Origin: Chryseobacterium wanjuense
Lineage (GTDB): Bacteria; Bacteroidota; Bacteroidia; Flavobacteriales; Weeksellaceae
Length of the DNA stretch: 64,000 nt
Direction: 5' to 3'
Assembly (NCBI RefSeq): GCF_900111495.1
Contig: NZ_FOIU01000001.1
Span: 1,054,001-1,118,000, forward strand
The notes under the pieces are model-generated. The model was not told where the DNA came from. It made no database searches and was given only the letters and a program-made list of their open reading frames with translations. Position numbers and translations under genes: made by a program. Within the stretch, counting starts at the first letter, position 1. Every line of letters starts with the position of its first letter. This document shows positions 37,207 through 46,658 of the stretch, one piece after another.

Positions 37207-38043
37207 ATGAAAATCTTAAAAAAAATTATTTTAATTGTATTATGGCAAATTCATATTTTGAATTATGCTCAGATAGGGATTAATACACCTAATCCGCAAG
37301 CGCTCTTTCATGTCGATGGTGCAAAAGATAACCCTTCTGTGGGGGCTCCTTCTCCGACGCAACAACTTAATGATTTTTCTGTGAATTCATCTGGATATGT
37401 CGGGATTGGAACCGTAAACCCCACTGCCAATCTGGAAATAAATTCCCCAACAACTAATGCTGTAAGAATTGTAGATACCACTCAGGGATTAGGGAAGGTT
37501 TTAACTTCCGATTCAAACGGATACGCAAGATGGACAACTCCATCAACCAGTTTTGCCAAACTGGCCACCTTACCAACTACATTAATAACAACGCCGACAA
37601 TTGATGATCCTTCATTGGCAGGAACTCAATTTATTGCCTATTCCGGAGCATTTATAAGTTTAACTCCCGGAAAATACCAGATTTACTTTACGATGTGGTG
37701 CTCTCCGGGTGGTCCCAACCTGGCAGATAGTAGTGTTAATGACGGTTTTGCTTCGGTATTTTTCTCTACATCATCTACGACTAATATTCCTCCTGCTTAT
37801 CTTACAAGCATAAAATCAGTCATTATACCAAGACTTTACAATTTACAGGCTCCTGCAAGTGATTATTATGGTTCTGGTAATGTAGCTGTAGATATTACAG
37901 GAAATACCACTTTATATTTATGGGTTTACATGTCTGGAGGAAATTGGACCGCGCCTACAGGAAATTCTATCCGTTTCAGGTTTGATCCGGGGTCTTATGG
38001 ACCGTATGTACAGATGTATGCCATTCCTTTTGAAGTACAATAA
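37207..38043 (+). CDS. Secreted VGIGT-type surface protein
   Basis: A 278-aa protein with a signal peptide ending in LNYAQ and two tandem N-terminal blocks (IGINTPNPQALFHVDGAKDN and VGIGTVNPTANLEI), very like the protein at 9915. A bridge (GLGKVLTSDSNGYARW) leads to a C-terminal jelly-roll-like domain (GKYQIYFTMWCSPGG..., ending QMYAIPFEVQ). The shared promoter motif of the 7-15 kb copies is not found upstream, so it is probably regulated differently. Function unknown. Confidence 0.65.
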   Translation: MKILKKIILIVLWQIHILNYAQIGINTPNPQALFHVDGAKDNPSVGAPSPTQQLNDFSVNSSGYVGIGTVNPTANLEINSPTTNAVRIVDTTQGLGKVLTSDSNGYARWTTPSTSFAKLATLPTTLITTPTIDDPSLAGTQFIAYSGAFISLTPGKYQIYFTMWCSPGGPNLADSSVNDGFASVFFSTSSTTNIPPAYLTSIKSVIIPRLYNLQAPASDYYGSGNVAVDITGNTTLYLWVYMSGGNWTAPTGNSIRFRFDPGSYGPYVQMYAIPFEVQ

Positions 38044-38187
38044 TTACTTGAAATAAACACTAGAAAAAGAAAATTAGCAAAGCTTTTGATAGAACTGCAA
38101 TTGATATTCGAGAGATTAATAAAAATTAAATGAATTTTAAATGATGATATTAAATTTAATTAATTCGAATAAATTTTCTTGACAAAG

Positions 38188-38218
38188 TTGGCTGGAATCA
38201 CCATAAAACCTATATTTG
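38188..38218 (+). promoter_or_regulatory. Promoter of the histone H1-like gene
   Basis: TTG (38188-38190), 20-nt spacer, TATATTTG (38211-38218): an excellent match to the flavobacterial housekeeping promoter. The ATG is 22 nt further on. Confidence 0.75.
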
Positions 38219-38239
38219 CAGCCTAAATTTTAAAAAATA

Positions 38240-38416
38240 ATGAAAGAACTAATTGAAAAAATCAACGCAGAATTTGAAGCTTTCACAACTGAAGCAAACC
38301 AACAAGCAGAAAAAGGAAACAAAGCAGCTGGAACAAGAGCTCGTAAATCGGCTTTAGAACTAAGCAAGTTGTTTAAAGATTTCAGAAAAGTTTCTGTTGA
38401 AGAATCTAAGAAATAA
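38240..38416 (+). CDS. Histone H1-like (Hc1-type) protein
   Basis: A 58-aa protein beginning MKELIEKINAEFEAF and containing EKGNKAAGTRARKSALEL and FRKVSVEESKK. This is the short lysine/alanine-rich protein conserved across Bacteroidota and annotated as histone H1/Hc1-like, thought to bind DNA. Strong promoter directly upstream and a good terminator just after the stop codon indicate a highly expressed single-gene unit. Confidence 0.88.
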   Translation: MKELIEKINAEFEAFTTEANQQAEKGNKAAGTRARKSALELSKLFKDFRKVSVEESKK

Positions 38417-38420
38417 TAAG

Positions 38421-38450
38421 AATCCCTGTCATTCCGGCAGGGATTTTTTA
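38421..38450. terminator. Bidirectional terminator
   Basis: AATCCCTG (38421-38428) pairs with CAGGGATT (38438-38445) followed by T6. It serves the H1-like gene; the converging RDD gene ends inside it. Confidence 0.85.
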
Positions 38451-39001
38451 TTGGAATCTGCTTCGAGCAGTTCTTTGATCTCAGGAATTTTGCTTTCTTT
38501 TACGATATACGTTTTGCAGATTTTATTATTCAAATGCATACTGAAATTCATTTGAGTTCCCCTTCGCCATCCCATAGCCACGGTTTTGGTGGTGTATTCA
38601 GAAAAAACGGGATAAAAATTGGCCAGACATAAAAGATTTCTGGCTAAAGATTTAGAAAAACCAGGATAATTTCCATCATCATCAATCACTTTCATTCTGA
38701 AAATCTTCTTTCCTAAAGTTGTTCCAAAATAAAATTCGGTCACCGTTCCTGCAATAATAACGCAAGGAACAGAAAGTAAAATACTGACAATAAGGATTTT
38801 ATTACATATGAAAAAGAAAATTAAAGTGAATATCGCCATATCAATCCATTTCGCAAACAATCTCTGTGTTTCATTTCCCTTAAAACCAGGATTATAAGAT
38901 AAATAATATTCGTACGCGTGATAAATTCTTTTTCCGTACCCGTCAAAACTCAGGGTGGGCCTGTGAATGATTTTTCTTTCTTTAATCTCTGATATTTTCA
39001 T
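38429..39001 (-). CDS. RDD family membrane protein
   Basis: A 190-aa protein (ATG at 39001 chosen; an in-frame start 30 nt upstream is less natural). It has the RDD pattern: RLFAKWIDMAIFTLIFFF near residues 57-74, a second membrane segment, then TLGKKIFRMKVIDDDG and SLARNLL. RDD proteins are small inner-membrane proteins, some linked to ion transport; the role here is unknown. Converges with the H1-like gene at a common terminator. Confidence 0.8.
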   Translation of the reverse strand: MKISEIKERKIIHRPTLSFDGYGKRIYHAYEYYLSYNPGFKGNETQRLFAKWIDMAIFTLIFFFICNKILIVSILLSVPCVIIAGTVTEFYFGTTLGKKIFRMKVIDDDGNYPGFSKSLARNLLCLANFYPVFSEYTTKTVAMGWRRGTQMNFSMHLNNKICKTYIVKESKIPEIKELLEADSNKKSLPE

Positions 39002-39130
39002 TGTTTCATAAGTAATCGGCTTACAGAACAAAGTTAATTATTATCTGAAAATAATACGTCAAGTTTCGTCGCAGTGCTCCATTATATTTGCTTATCAATA
39101 ATTACAAAACCAATCATTAAAGTAAAAATT

Positions 39131-40603
39131 ATGAGCAACACATTAGATTTATTGGAAACAAATGATTTTCAAACAGAACCCATTAATCTGAACGGAATCA
39201 TTACCTTAATTGATAGTGAAACGAAAGAACTTGTAAATTTGGTAGAAATATCATCCTTACCGGAAGTTAGTCCTCCTGTAACGAGCCCGCCGGTTCCTCC
39301 TGTACTGGTAACTCCGGATAATATTATGTATTTTGAAAAAGACAGCCGATTTTTTAAAAGAGATTATAGAGGAGTCATCAATCCGGAATGGTTTGGTACA
39401 GGGAAAACGCATGTTGAAATTCAGGCAGCGATCGATATTGCAAGACCGAATGATACTATTCTCATAAAAGGTGAATACAAATGTTCTGATCAGATTACCA
39501 TTAATAAGACATTGACGTTCATGGGACAAAATCACATTAATGGAAATGATGTCGGAGGAAATGAAAATTCTCGTATTTATTTTGTTGATTTTGAGAATTC
39601 TCTGGTTGATTCTTGCATTGAGTCGGACACTAATCTTAATATTAAAAATCTGGCTATTTTTGGAAGCGAAATTGAAGGGAAAACAGGAGTGAAAGTTACC
39701 AACGGAGCACTCACTCTGGATTCTGCCACCATTCAGGTTTTTGAAACAGGTGTAGAGGTTACGGCTGGGTATTACAACAAATTTCTGAATTCTTCCATTG
39801 TCTCTTGTCAGACCTGTCTGGTACTGAACAACTGTTACAACACAAACGCAACATCACTATCCATAGGAGCCGGCTATGCCGAACATGCGCCGAACAGCAA
39901 AGGAATTGTATTGACTGATGGAACGAATCTGAATATGTTTGGAGGAAGTATTGAAGGATTCTCTGAAATCGGAATTGATCTTTCTGCATCACGGGTTTCA
40001 TGTTTCGGAACTTATTTTGAAGGTATTTTTGATGAGGAAAATGAAAATACATGTATTAAAATTCAAAATAACAATTGTAGGGTAACTGCAGTCAGCTGTC
40101 ATGTTTATCTTACTGCAGGAAAAGCAAATTCATTTGTGCATATTCCTTCAACGGTAGCTTCTGCACATATTCATTCAAAAAACAATTATTTTGAATATGA
40201 ACCTGTAAATGACTGGTATACTGCAGTGTATAGACTTGCGGCGACAAATTTTACAAATTATAATATTGATATTTCTGGGGACAACTACCAAAATGATCTT
40301 GTAACGGGGTCTTCATATATCTCCATTACATCATCATTGCTTGAAAAAGGAAAAGGGATTGTGCAGATTACTTATCCTTCCGGTCATCAATTGGCGGGAA
40401 TTCATCTTACTAATCTCAATGCAATTTCGCCTTATCAGTATACTGATGATATTTCAAAACTTCAAAATGGTACAATAACTACCTTTAGAAATAATGGAGG
40501 GATTGATGATGATCCATTGGATCTTCATACCGAACCTTATGGCTATAACCCTTATACAGTTGTACTTGAAAATGGAGCATGGAAGAAAATTCCTAAAATT
40601 TAG
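39131..40603 (+). CDS. Parallel beta-helix (tail-spike-like) protein
   Basis: A 490-aa protein, ATG at 39131 (MSNTLDLLETND). No signal peptide. Residues 1-60 are acidic, then a proline-rich linker (SPPVTSPPVPPV). From about 95 it has the entry typical of right-handed beta-helix proteins (PEWFGTGKTHVEIQAAIDIARPNDTILIKG), then regular short strands with N/G turns to about 420. This resembles phage tail spikes and pectate-lyase-fold proteins; I cannot pick out catalytic residues. Lack of a signal peptide is odd for such a protein. It ends at a strong terminator. Confidence 0.7.
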   Translation: MSNTLDLLETNDFQTEPINLNGIITLIDSETKELVNLVEISSLPEVSPPVTSPPVPPVLVTPDNIMYFEKDSRFFKRDYRGVINPEWFGTGKTHVEIQAAIDIARPNDTILIKGEYKCSDQITINKTLTFMGQNHINGNDVGGNENSRIYFVDFENSLVDSCIESDTNLNIKNLAIFGSEIEGKTGVKVTNGALTLDSATIQVFETGVEVTAGYYNKFLNSSIVSCQTCLVLNNCYNTNATSLSIGAGYAEHAPNSKGIVLTDGTNLNMFGGSIEGFSEIGIDLSASRVSCFGTYFEGIFDEENENTCIKIQNNNCRVTAVSCHVYLTAGKANSFVHIPSTVASAHIHSKNNYFEYEPVNDWYTAVYRLAATNFTNYNIDISGDNYQNDLVTGSSYISITSSLLEKGKGIVQITYPSGHQLAGIHLTNLNAISPYQYTDDISKLQNGTITTFRNNGGIDDDPLDLHTEPYGYNPYTVVLENGAWKKIPKI

Positions 40604-40610
40604 ATGAAAA

Positions 40611-40637
40611 AAGCCCCAATTTTGGGGCTTCTTTATT
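40611..40637. terminator. Bidirectional terminator
   Basis: GCCCCAA/TTGGGGC stem (40612-40628) followed by CTTCTTTATTTT; read from the other strand it ends in TTTTTT. Shared by the converging beta-helix and tex genes. Confidence 0.85.
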
Positions 40638-40640
40638 TTA

Positions 40641-42764
40641 TTACAAAATCATACTCAGCTGCACTCTCTTCCTCGCCTCATCCACTTCCGTCACTTTCAC
40701 TTGCACGTGTTGATGCAGTTTCACCACTTCATTCACATCAGAAACAAATCCTTCTTTCAGCTGGGAGATGTGAACCAACCCGCTTTCTTTGATTCCTAAA
40801 TCTACGAAACATCCGAAAGCCGTGATATTATTCACTATTCCCGGTAAAATCATTCCGATTTTTAAGTCTTTGATGCTTTTTACATTCGGATCAAATTCGA
40901 ATACTTTTGCAGCTTTTCTTGGATCCAGCCCCGGTTTTTCAAGCTCTTTTAAAATATCTTTAATTCCTAAAATCCCGATATCTTCAGTCGTATATTTTTC
41001 AGGGTTGATCTGAGTGATTTTTTCTTTATTGGCAATTAATTCATGGGGTTTAATTCCTAAATCTTTCGCCATTTTTTCAACAATTCCGTATGCTTCCGGA
41101 TGTACCGCAGAATTGTCCAGCGGATTTTTAGCATTATTAATTCTCACAAATGCCGCTGCCTGCTGAAAGGCTTTTTCGCCCAATCTGGGAACTTTTTTCA
41201 ATTGTTTCCTGTCTTCAAAAGCTCCGTTTTCAGCACGGTAATTCACGATGTTTTCAGCCATTTTTTCACCGATTCCCGAGACATAACTTAATAAAGATTT
41301 ACTAGCTGTGTTTAGATTAATTCCAACAGAATTTACGCATTTCATGACTGTCGAATCAAGCTCATTTTTCAGTTGACCCTGATCTACATCGTGCTGATAT
41401 TGCCCCACACCAATGGATTTTGGATCGATTTTCACCAGTTCCGCCAAGGGATCGGATAATCTTCGCCCGATAGAAACCGCGCCACGAACCGTCACATCAT
41501 ACGTCGGGAACTCGTCTCTCGCTATTTTACTCGCAGAATAGACTGAAGCTCCGGCCTCTGAAACTACAAAAACCTGCAAAGGCTTGTCAAACGCAATTTT
41601 TTTAATAAAAAACTCAGTTTCACGGCTGGCTGTACCGTTTCCGATCGAGATGGCTTCGATTTGATAAGCGTTGACCATCGAACGGATTTTTTTCATCGCC
41701 ATTCCGGTATCGTTCTGCGGAGCGTGAGGATAGAGGGTTTCATTATGCAGAAGGTCACCTTTTTCATCCAGACAAACCACCTTGCAGCCACTTTTATAGC
41801 CGGGGTCGATCGCCAGAATTCTTTTTTCTCCCAAAGGCGGCGCCAGCAATAATTGGGTAAGGTTTTCAGAGAAAATTTCGATGGCTTTTTTATCTGCTTT
41901 TTGTTTGGCTTCCTGTAAAGTTTCATTCGAAATGGCGGGTTCCAGTAATCTTTTGTAGCTGTCTTTTATGGCTAAAGAAATTTGTTCTGCCGTTTCGTTG
42001 TTTGACTTAATAATGGCATTTTCTATAAAATCAATGGCTTCCTCTTTGTCAATTCCGACATTGGTTTTCACAAAACCTTCGGCTTCAGCGCGCAGCATCG
42101 CCAAAAGTCGGTGAGAAGGAGTTCTGTTGAGGTTTTCTTCCCATTCAAAATACTGCGAAAATTTTTGGGCGTCTTCTTCGTCTTTTTTTGCTTTTACTAC
42201 TTTTGAAGTCACGACAGCTTTTCGTTGAAATAATCGGCGGAGGTTTTTTCGGACATACATATTCTCATTGATCCATTCTGCCATGATGTCTCGCGCGCCC
42301 TGGAGAGCTTCTTCTTCAGAACTTACCTGTTCATTTACATATTTTGAAGCCAAAAATTCTAAATCCTGAACTTTCTGGCTCATGATCATTTTAGCCAAAG
42401 GTTCCAATCCTTTTTCTTTTGCAGCATCGGCTTTGGTTTTCTTTCTTTTTTTGAAAGGCAAATACAAGTCTTCAAGCTCCTGGATATCGAAGCTTTCTTC
42501 TATTCTTTGTCGAAACTCCGGAGTTAGGGCATTTTGTTCTTCAACAGACTTTAAAATGGTTTCTTTCCTTTTTAAAATTTCCTCAAACTGTTTACTTATT
42601 TTTGAAATTTGTTCGATTTGTGTTTCATCCAGATTTCCGGTTTTATCTTTCCGGTAACGGGAAATGAAGGGGATCGTACAGTCTTCGGCCAGCAACTGAA
42701 GGGTTGCATTGATGCTTTTTTCCGATATATTGAGGGTTTGTTGTATATAATTAATGGTATTCAT
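40641..42764 (-). CDS. tex: Tex family RNA-binding transcription accessory protein
   Basis: A 707-aa cytoplasmic nucleic-acid-binding protein. It has the N-terminal helical Tex domain, the YqgF/RNase H-like domain (RILAIDPGYKSGCKVVCLD, about 320-340), helix-hairpin-helix motifs (LNTASKSLLSYVSGIGEKMAENIV, about 485-510) and a C-terminal S1 domain (GMILPGIVNNITAFGCFVDLG... to the end). Length and order are as in Tex of other bacteria. Single gene, no visible regulation. Confidence 0.95.
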   Translation of the reverse strand: MNTINYIQQTLNISEKSINATLQLLAEDCTIPFISRYRKDKTGNLDETQIEQISKISKQFEEILKRKETILKSVEEQNALTPEFRQRIEESFDIQELEDLYLPFKKRKKTKADAAKEKGLEPLAKMIMSQKVQDLEFLASKYVNEQVSSEEEALQGARDIMAEWINENMYVRKNLRRLFQRKAVVTSKVVKAKKDEEDAQKFSQYFEWEENLNRTPSHRLLAMLRAEAEGFVKTNVGIDKEEAIDFIENAIIKSNNETAEQISLAIKDSYKRLLEPAISNETLQEAKQKADKKAIEIFSENLTQLLLAPPLGEKRILAIDPGYKSGCKVVCLDEKGDLLHNETLYPHAPQNDTGMAMKKIRSMVNAYQIEAISIGNGTASRETEFFIKKIAFDKPLQVFVVSEAGASVYSASKIARDEFPTYDVTVRGAVSIGRRLSDPLAELVKIDPKSIGVGQYQHDVDQGQLKNELDSTVMKCVNSVGINLNTASKSLLSYVSGIGEKMAENIVNYRAENGAFEDRKQLKKVPRLGEKAFQQAAAFVRINNAKNPLDNSAVHPEAYGIVEKMAKDLGIKPHELIANKEKITQINPEKYTTEDIGILGIKDILKELEKPGLDPRKAAKVFEFDPNVKSIKDLKIGMILPGIVNNITAFGCFVDLGIKESGLVHISQLKEGFVSDVNEVVKLHQHVQVKVTEVDEARKRVQLSMIL

Positions 42765-42900
42765 TCTGATTTTTTGAATGGCTAAAATAGGGATTTTTGA
42801 TTTCGGTTAAATAATAGAGTGGTGCCATATTTTGTTTTAATTAAACTAAAAGTATTTTCATTCTTGATCTATGGTAAGATCACAACTGATATAATTTTCC

Positions 42901-42908
42901 TATATTTG
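42901..42908 (+). promoter_or_regulatory. -7 box of the YceI-like gene
   Basis: TATATTTG matches TAnnTTTG and lies 89 nt before the ATG; no TTG at the -33 position. Confidence 0.45.
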
Positions 42909-42997
42909 GTTTTTTGATATTTAAAAATATTGAAATTTATCAAACTTCACTTCGCTTTAAATAAGAATAATAAACTTTTTAAACAATTAGCATAATT

Positions 42998-43675
42998 ATG
43001 AAAAAACTTAGTGTAATTGCATTAGTAGCTGTAGGATTATTGGCTGCATCTTGTAACAAAGAAAAATCGGCTGATAAAGCTGCTACAACTACTGAACAGA
43101 CGGTTGCAGAAGGGAAAGGTGAAGTATTGGCTGTAGATGCCGCAACTTCTGTGGTAAACTGGAAAGCGTTCCATAAAGGTGGTTTTGCGCCGCGTTGGGG
43201 AACAATCAGTGTAAAATCTGGTGAATTAAACGTAGAAAACGGACAGGTTGCTGCGGGTAATTTCATTATTGATATGAATTCTATTAAAGTAGATCCAGCT
43301 TCTGTAACTGAAAAAGACAAGAAGCCGGCAGATCTTGAAGCGCACTTAAAGAATCCTGATTTCTTTGATACCGCAAAAAATCCTACTTCAGATTTCAAAA
43401 TCACAAGTGTAGCAGATCTAAAAGAAGCTCCTAAAGATGCTGTTGCCGGAGCTAATAAAACAGTAAGCGGAAACCTTACCTTATCTGGAAAAACAGTAAA
43501 CGTAACTTTCCCTGCGAAAGTAGATGTTGTGGATAATTCGGCTTCTATTCAGGCTAAATTTACTGTAAACAGAGCAGATTGGGGAATCAAATTCGGTACT
43601 TCTGAAGCAGATCCTGCAGAATGGGGAATCAGCAAAGACATCGAAATTGCGGTTGATGTAAAAGCTAAAAAATAA
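42998..43675 (+). CDS. YceI-like lipoprotein
   Basis: A 225-aa lipoprotein with lipobox LAASC (Cys19) and a short charged linker (KEKSADKAATTTEQ). The rest is a YceI lipocalin-like barrel: VVNWKAFHKGGFAPRWGTISVKSGEL, HLKNPDFFDTAKNPTSDFKI and NLTLSGKTVNVTFPAKV. YceI proteins bind isoprenoid-type lipids in the periplasm; ligand here is unknown. Own terminator downstream. Confidence 0.9.
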   Translation: MKKLSVIALVAVGLLAASCNKEKSADKAATTTEQTVAEGKGEVLAVDAATSVVNWKAFHKGGFAPRWGTISVKSGELNVENGQVAAGNFIIDMNSIKVDPASVTEKDKKPADLEAHLKNPDFFDTAKNPTSDFKITSVADLKEAPKDAVAGANKTVSGNLTLSGKTVNVTFPAKVDVVDNSASIQAKFTVNRADWGIKFGTSEADPAEWGISKDIEIAVDVKAKK

Positions 43676-43698
43676 TTGTTAGACCATAAAATCAAGCG

Positions 43699-43730
43699 AA
43701 GCTGCCTTTTTACCAGGGCAGCTTTTTTTT
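43699..43730 (+). terminator. Terminator of the YceI-like gene
   Basis: GCTGCC (43701-43706) pairs with GGCAGC (43717-43722), followed by eight T. Confidence 0.85.
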
Positions 43731-43755
43731 ATGCTAAATATTTTATTGGAAAAAA

Positions 43756-44118
<363 letters not shown>

Positions 44119-44181
44119 TTAATTAATGGATCTGCAAAGTTAAAGAATCTTGTTGTAATCACTTTTTATGTTAGATTTGCA

Positions 44182-44448
44182 ATGATGTTTTACTTACTGT
44201 TAATCACAAATCTTATCACATTTGCCACTTTCGCTATCGACAAATGGAAAGCGGTCAAGCACAAAAGGAGAATCTCAGAATTGTTTCTTTTGACATTGAC
44301 ATTTCTGGGAGGAACTGTTGGTGCTGTCTTGGCAATGTTGATTTTCAAACATAAAATTTCAAAGAAATCTTTTTTATTGAAATTTGTCTTGATCGTTTCG
44401 ATTCAACTGATTATAATTTACTTTTTTCAAAAATATTATCATTATTAA
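44182..44448 (+). CDS. DUF1294 membrane protein
   Basis: An 88-aa protein with the DUF1294 pattern: first helix ending ATFAIDKWKAVKHKRRISE, second helix LLTLTFLGGTVGAVLAMLIFKHK, then KKSF and a last helix. Family members are small inner-membrane proteins of unknown function. ATGATG start; either may be used. Confidence 0.85.
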   Translation: MMFYLLLITNLITFATFAIDKWKAVKHKRRISELFLLTLTFLGGTVGAVLAMLIFKHKISKKSFLLKFVLIVSIQLIIIYFFQKYYHY

Positions 44449-44578
44449 TAGGTAAAAATCTAATTTATTATTCTAAATATTCCCTTCGTATTATATTCTA
44501 AATTGTTAAGATTTAATCGGTTAATGTCTTTGCTTGTTTTAATCTGCTCATTATGAATTTGTTAATTAACAAAACTTC

Positions 44579-44612
44579 TTGATGAATATTTCATTAAAAA
44601 TCACTATTTTTG
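44579..44612 (+). promoter_or_regulatory. Promoter of typA
   Basis: TTG (44579-44581), 23-nt spacer, TATTTTTG (44605-44612); the ATG is 18 nt further. Confidence 0.65.
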
Positions 44613-44630
44613 CACCCGTAAAAATCTTAT

Positions 44631-46436
44631 ATGCAAAACATTAGAAATATTGCGATTATCGCACACGTTGACCACGGTAAGACTACTTTGGTCGACAAGA
44701 TCATCCACGCTACCAATATTTTCAGAGAAAATCAGGAGAGTGGGGAATTAATTATGGATAACAACGATCTTGAAAGAGAAAGAGGGATCACGATCTTATC
44801 CAAGAATATTTCTGTTACTTATAAAGACACTAAAATTAACGTAATTGACACTCCTGGTCACGCCGATTTCGGTGGGGAAGTAGAAAGGGTTTTGAAGATG
44901 GCAGATGGAGTTATTTTGTTGGTGGATGCCTTCGAAGGGCCAATGCCACAGACAAGATTCGTACTTCAGAAGGCTTTGGAATTGGGATTAAGACCATTGG
45001 TAGTTATCAATAAAGTAGATAAGCCAAACTGTCGTCCGGATGAGGTTCATGATCAGGTATTCGATTTATTCTTCAATCTTGATGCGACTGAAGAGCAATT
45101 GGATTTCCCAACGTTCTACGGTTCTTCAAAACAAGGATGGTTCAACACTTCATTAGAGCAAACTGAAAATATTTTCCCATTATTAGACGGGATTTTACAA
45201 TATGTTCCTGAACCGAAAATCACGGAAGGTAACCTTCAGATGCAGATCACTTCTCTAGATTATTCTTCTTTCTTAGGAAGAATCGCGATCGGAAAAGTAA
45301 CGAGAGGGGAGCTTAAAGAATCTCAGTGGATCGGTCTTGCTCAGGCAGACGGTAAAATTGCAAAAGGAAAAATTAAAGAATTATACGTTTTCGAAGGATT
45401 AGGAAAGAAAAAAGTAACTGAAGTACAAGCCGGAGATATCTGTGCCGTGGTAGGTTTTGATGCTTTCCAGATCGGAGATTCTTTCGTAGATCTTGAAAAT
45501 CCTGAACCATTGCCAAGAACTGCAATTGATGAGCCTACGTTGAACATGACCTTCTCGATCAACAACTCACCTTTCTTCGGTAAAGATGGTAAATACGTGA
45601 CTTCAAACCACTTGAAAGAAAGATTAACGAAAGAATTAGAGAAAAACTTAGCATTAAGAGTTCAGCAGACTGATGATGCCAACACTTTCTTAGTTTTCGG
45701 TAGAGGTATTCTTCACTTGTCAGTTCTTATTGAAACGATGAGAAGAGAAGGGTACGAAATGACCATCGGTCAGCCACAGGTTATCTTAAGAGAAATCGAC
45801 GGGGTAAATTGTGAGCCTTACGAATCTTTGGTTGTAGACGTTCCTGAAGAGTATGCATCAAGAGTAATCGACTTGGCAACGCAGAGAAAAGGTGACCTTC
45901 ACATTATGGAAACGAAAGGTGAAATGCAGCACATGGAATTCGAAATTCCTTCAAGAGGGTTGATCGGATTGCGTTCTCAGATGTTGACAGCTACTGCAGG
46001 TGAAGCTATTATGGCACACCGTTTCACAGAATACAAGCCTTTCAAAGGTGCTATTCCGGGAAGAAACAACGGGGTATTGATCAGCAAAACTCAAGGTCCT
46101 GCTACAGAATATTCAATCAATAAATTACAGGATAGAGGTAAGTTCTTCGTAGATCCGGGAGAGGAAATCTATGCAGGGATGATCATCGGTGAACAAAACA
46201 AGCCGGGTGACTTGGTGGTAAACATCGTAGAAGCTAAGCAGCTGAACAACATGAGAGCTGCCGGTAAAGATAAAGATACGGGTGTTGCTCCGAAAATCTT
46301 GTTCTCTCTTGAAGAGTGTATGGAATATATCCAGGGTGATGAAGCGATCGAGGTAACTCCAAACTTCATCCGTATGAGAAAGAAAATCCTTTCTGAAGAA
46401 GATAGAAAAAGAGTGGAAAGACAAGCAAAAGCTTAA
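44631..46436 (+). CDS. typA: Translational GTPase TypA/BipA
   Basis: A 601-aa ribosome-associated GTPase involved in 50S assembly and stress adaptation. G motifs: AHVDHGKTT (G1), DTPGHADF (G3), NKVDK (G4). EF-G-like domains follow (ERLTKELEKNLALRV..., EVTPNFIRMRKK at the C-terminus). Length as in other bacteria. Monocistronic with clear promoter and terminator. Confidence 0.97.
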   Translation: MQNIRNIAIIAHVDHGKTTLVDKIIHATNIFRENQESGELIMDNNDLERERGITILSKNISVTYKDTKINVIDTPGHADFGGEVERVLKMADGVILLVDAFEGPMPQTRFVLQKALELGLRPLVVINKVDKPNCRPDEVHDQVFDLFFNLDATEEQLDFPTFYGSSKQGWFNTSLEQTENIFPLLDGILQYVPEPKITEGNLQMQITSLDYSSFLGRIAIGKVTRGELKESQWIGLAQADGKIAKGKIKELYVFEGLGKKKVTEVQAGDICAVVGFDAFQIGDSFVDLENPEPLPRTAIDEPTLNMTFSINNSPFFGKDGKYVTSNHLKERLTKELEKNLALRVQQTDDANTFLVFGRGILHLSVLIETMRREGYEMTIGQPQVILREIDGVNCEPYESLVVDVPEEYASRVIDLATQRKGDLHIMETKGEMQHMEFEIPSRGLIGLRSQMLTATAGEAIMAHRFTEYKPFKGAIPGRNNGVLISKTQGPATEYSINKLQDRGKFFVDPGEEIYAGMIIGEQNKPGDLVVNIVEAKQLNNMRAAGKDKDTGVAPKILFSLEECMEYIQGDEAIEVTPNFIRMRKKILSEEDRKRVERQAKA

Positions 46437-46464
46437 TAATTTTCCGATTAAAAATAAGTTTAAT

Positions 46465-46496
46465 GAAAAGCTTCGATTATTTCGAAGCTTTTCTTG
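46465..46496 (+). terminator. Terminator of typA
   Basis: A perfect 12-bp stem GAAAAGCTTCGA/TCGAAGCTTTTC (46465-46476 with 46482-46493) whose 3' arm ends in CTTTTC TTG. Confidence 0.8.
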
Positions 46497-46658
46497 TATA
46501 ATTTAAACATAATGCATTAAATATCAGTTAGTTGCATAATTAATGGGATTGTTTTTGTATATTCATAATAATTAAAAAAATGCTAATTGAATTAATAGAA
46601 TTACATCAAACTATTAATTTAAAAATCGTCAAATTAAAATAGTATGAATCTCACAATT

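Noticed and set aside
40604..40792. Plus-strand frame over the terminator and the end of tex
   Set aside because: Antisense to the conserved S1 domain of tex and starts within the terminator stem.
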